DNA from: Polyangiaceae bacterium
Lineage (GTDB): Bacteria > Myxococcota > Polyangia > Polyangiales > Polyangiaceae
Assembly (NCBI GenBank): GCA_025936205.1
Contig: JAICTU010000466.1
Coordinates: forward strand, 1-7,162
DNA: 7,162 bases
Reading direction: 5' to 3'
Each line of letters begins with the position of its first letter. Within the stretch, counting starts at the first letter, position 1. Of this stretch, positions 6,663 to 7,162 are shown piece after piece. The translations under genes were made by a program, and so were the position numbers. A model generated the notes under the pieces. That model ran no database searches. It was not told the origin of the DNA and worked only from the letters and a program-made list of their open reading frames with translations.

Positions 6663-6703
6663 TGCGCGCAGCCCGTCCCGAACACTGTTCCCGAACGCGC
6701 GCA
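6663..6703. repeat. Inverted repeat enclosing a direct repeat and an operator-like dyad
   Basis: TGCGCGC (6663-6669) and GCGCGCA (6697-6703) form perfect 7-bp arms. Between them TCCCGAAC occurs twice (6676-6683 and 6689-6696), 13 bp apart. The overlapping GAACACTGTTC (6680-6690) is a perfect dyad with a single central base. Such nesting suggests a protein-binding site or RNA structure; spacing differs from the GAAC-N4-GTTC LexA box. Confidence 0.4.
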
Positions 6704-6711
6704 TCGAGAGT

Positions 6712-6740
6712 TTGTCTTGCAGTTTTTCATCACTAGTAAT
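6712..6740 (+). promoter_or_regulatory. Candidate sigma-70-like promoter for the lipoprotein gene
   Basis: TTGTCT (6712-6717) and AGTAAT (6735-6740) are separated by 17 bp, each matching four of six consensus bases, in one of the few AT-rich patches of the region. If used, it would give a leader of about 215 nt carrying the hairpins at 6795-6845. The match is weak and myxobacterial promoters vary. Confidence 0.25.
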
Positions 6741-6794
6741 AACGCCAGTCGGGCAATCGGCAGTGGTGTAACCGCCGCCGGCTGCGAGGGGCCA

Positions 6795-6810
6795 GCTGTC
6801 GCGAGACAGC
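6795..6810 (+). other. 6-bp hairpin with a GCGA (GNRA) tetraloop
   Basis: GCTGTC, loop GCGA, GACAGC, a perfect stem; flanking GCC (6791-6793) and GGC (6814-6816) could extend it across an asymmetric internal loop. It is followed after two bases by another strong stem (6813-6845). Confidence 0.4.
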
Positions 6811-6812
6811 GA

Positions 6813-6845
6813 GGGCACTGGAGTGCTGCGGAGATCCTCCAGCCC
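6813..6845 (+). other. 9-bp bulged stem adjacent to the GCGA hairpin
   Basis: GGG, a two-base CA bulge, CTGGAG (6818-6823) pair with CTCCAG (6837-6842) and CCC (6843-6845), closing a 13-nt loop. No T-run follows, so it is not a terminator. Together with the 6795-6810 hairpin it makes a compact double-stem element about 120 nt before the lipoprotein start. Confidence 0.4.
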
Positions 6846-6964
6846 TGATTCGTCCGGACCACCCGGAATCGTTTCCTCCTCCAATCCCTCATCCCCTCTC
6901 ACATATCTAAATTTGCCTCTTTTGAGCCCCCCTCTGCTGAGCAGAACGGAAAGGACATTGTTCA

Positions 6965-7162
6965 ATGCGTAGTTTCTTGACCTATGGGTTCATCTCTCTC
7001 GTGGGCGTCGCGGCGCTCTACGCCTGCGGCGATGATAGCGGCGATGGCACCACCACGCCTCAAGGCGGCTCGGGTGGCTCGGCGGGCGCCGGCACCGGCG
7101 GCAGCGCGGGCAACGCGGGCGCGGCTGGCAACAGCGCGGGCGGCAGCTCGGGTACTGCTGGC
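6965..7162 (+). CDS. Predicted lipoprotein with Gly/Ser/Ala-rich linker (5' part only)
   Basis: Sixty-six codons are visible before the window ends. The protein opens with a short lipoprotein signal: MRSFLTYG, a hydrophobic stretch to residue 20, and the lipobox L18-Y19-A20-C21, so the mature protein should begin at Cys21 with an N-terminal lipid and be exported. It continues GDDSGDG and then a low-complexity linker of Gly, Ser and Ala with single Thr or Asn (GGSGGSAGAGTGGSAG and similar). Predicted surface lipoproteins of Polyangiales-type myxobacteria often have such a linker between the anchor and a globular domain. The domain that would show the function lies beyond the edge, so none is assigned. 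The ATG at 6965 has a good ribosome site, GGAAAGGA (6948-6955), 9 nt upstream. A 5-bp hairpin (TCTGC, TGA, GCAGA; 6933-6945) sits just before that site. The preceding bases (6870-6935) are pyrimidine-rich. Confidence 0.88.
   Translation, partial: MRSFLTYGFISLVGVAALYACGDDSGDGTTTPQGGSGGSAGAGTGGSAGNAGAAGNSAGGSSGTAG

Noticed and set aside
6813..6845. Bulged stem as a second terminator
   Set aside because: No run of T residues follows the stem on either strand.
1..7162. CRISPR array, tRNA, rRNA, insertion sequence or phage attachment site
   Set aside because: I saw no regularly spaced repeats, no tRNA-like cloverleaf, no transposase and no paired terminal repeats.

Overview
The window comes from a GC-rich bacterium and most probably a myxobacterium of the Polyangiales type. 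Two things suggest this: strong G/C at third codon positions, which opens long empty reading frames on the opposite strands, and a gene at the right edge that encodes a short lipoprotein signal followed by a Gly/Ser/Ala-rich linker, a composition common in predicted surface lipoproteins of that group. The taxonomic call is an inference; no rRNA or other marker gene is present.

Layout. Positions 1-4109 hold a tightly packed minus-strand operon, read right to left: a short-chain dehydrogenase/reductase (SDR, 4109-3333), uronate isomerase UxaC (3336-1900) and a family 3 glycoside hydrolase of the beta-xylosidase type (from 1874, or 1907 with the alternative start, running off the left edge). SDR and uxaC overlap by four bases (GTGA), and uxaC and the GH3 gene are 25 nt apart or overlap by 8 nt, depending on the GH3 start. 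Just upstream of the SDR, on the same strand, is a 62-codon reading frame (4312-4124) that looks like the surviving C-terminus of a GH10-type xylanase. Positions 4313-4834 are non-coding and separate this operon from the divergent plus-strand xylose isomerase gene xylA (4835-6148). That gap holds a LacI-like dyad, a hairpin, a palindrome and an 8-bp triple tandem repeat. A strong intrinsic terminator lies 43 nt after xylA. Positions 6228-6964 have no convincing gene but contain several hairpins, two of them with GNRA tetraloops. The last 198 bases are the start of a predicted lipoprotein gene.

How the genes fit together. The set reads as a glucuronoxylan utilisation locus. A GH10 enzyme (apparently lost here) would cut the xylan backbone. 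The GH3 enzyme would trim xylo-oligosaccharides to xylose, which XylA turns into xylulose. UxaC would convert the glucuronic acid side-chain sugar to fructuronate, and the SDR is well placed to reduce fructuronate to mannonate in place of a classical UxuB. The alpha-glucuronidase, mannonate dehydratase, xylulokinase and transporters needed to complete the route are not in the window.

Nothing here shows a wholly new system. The points most worth a second look are the SDR's role, the decayed xylanase tail, the xylA leader and the hairpin-rich stretch before the lipoprotein gene.
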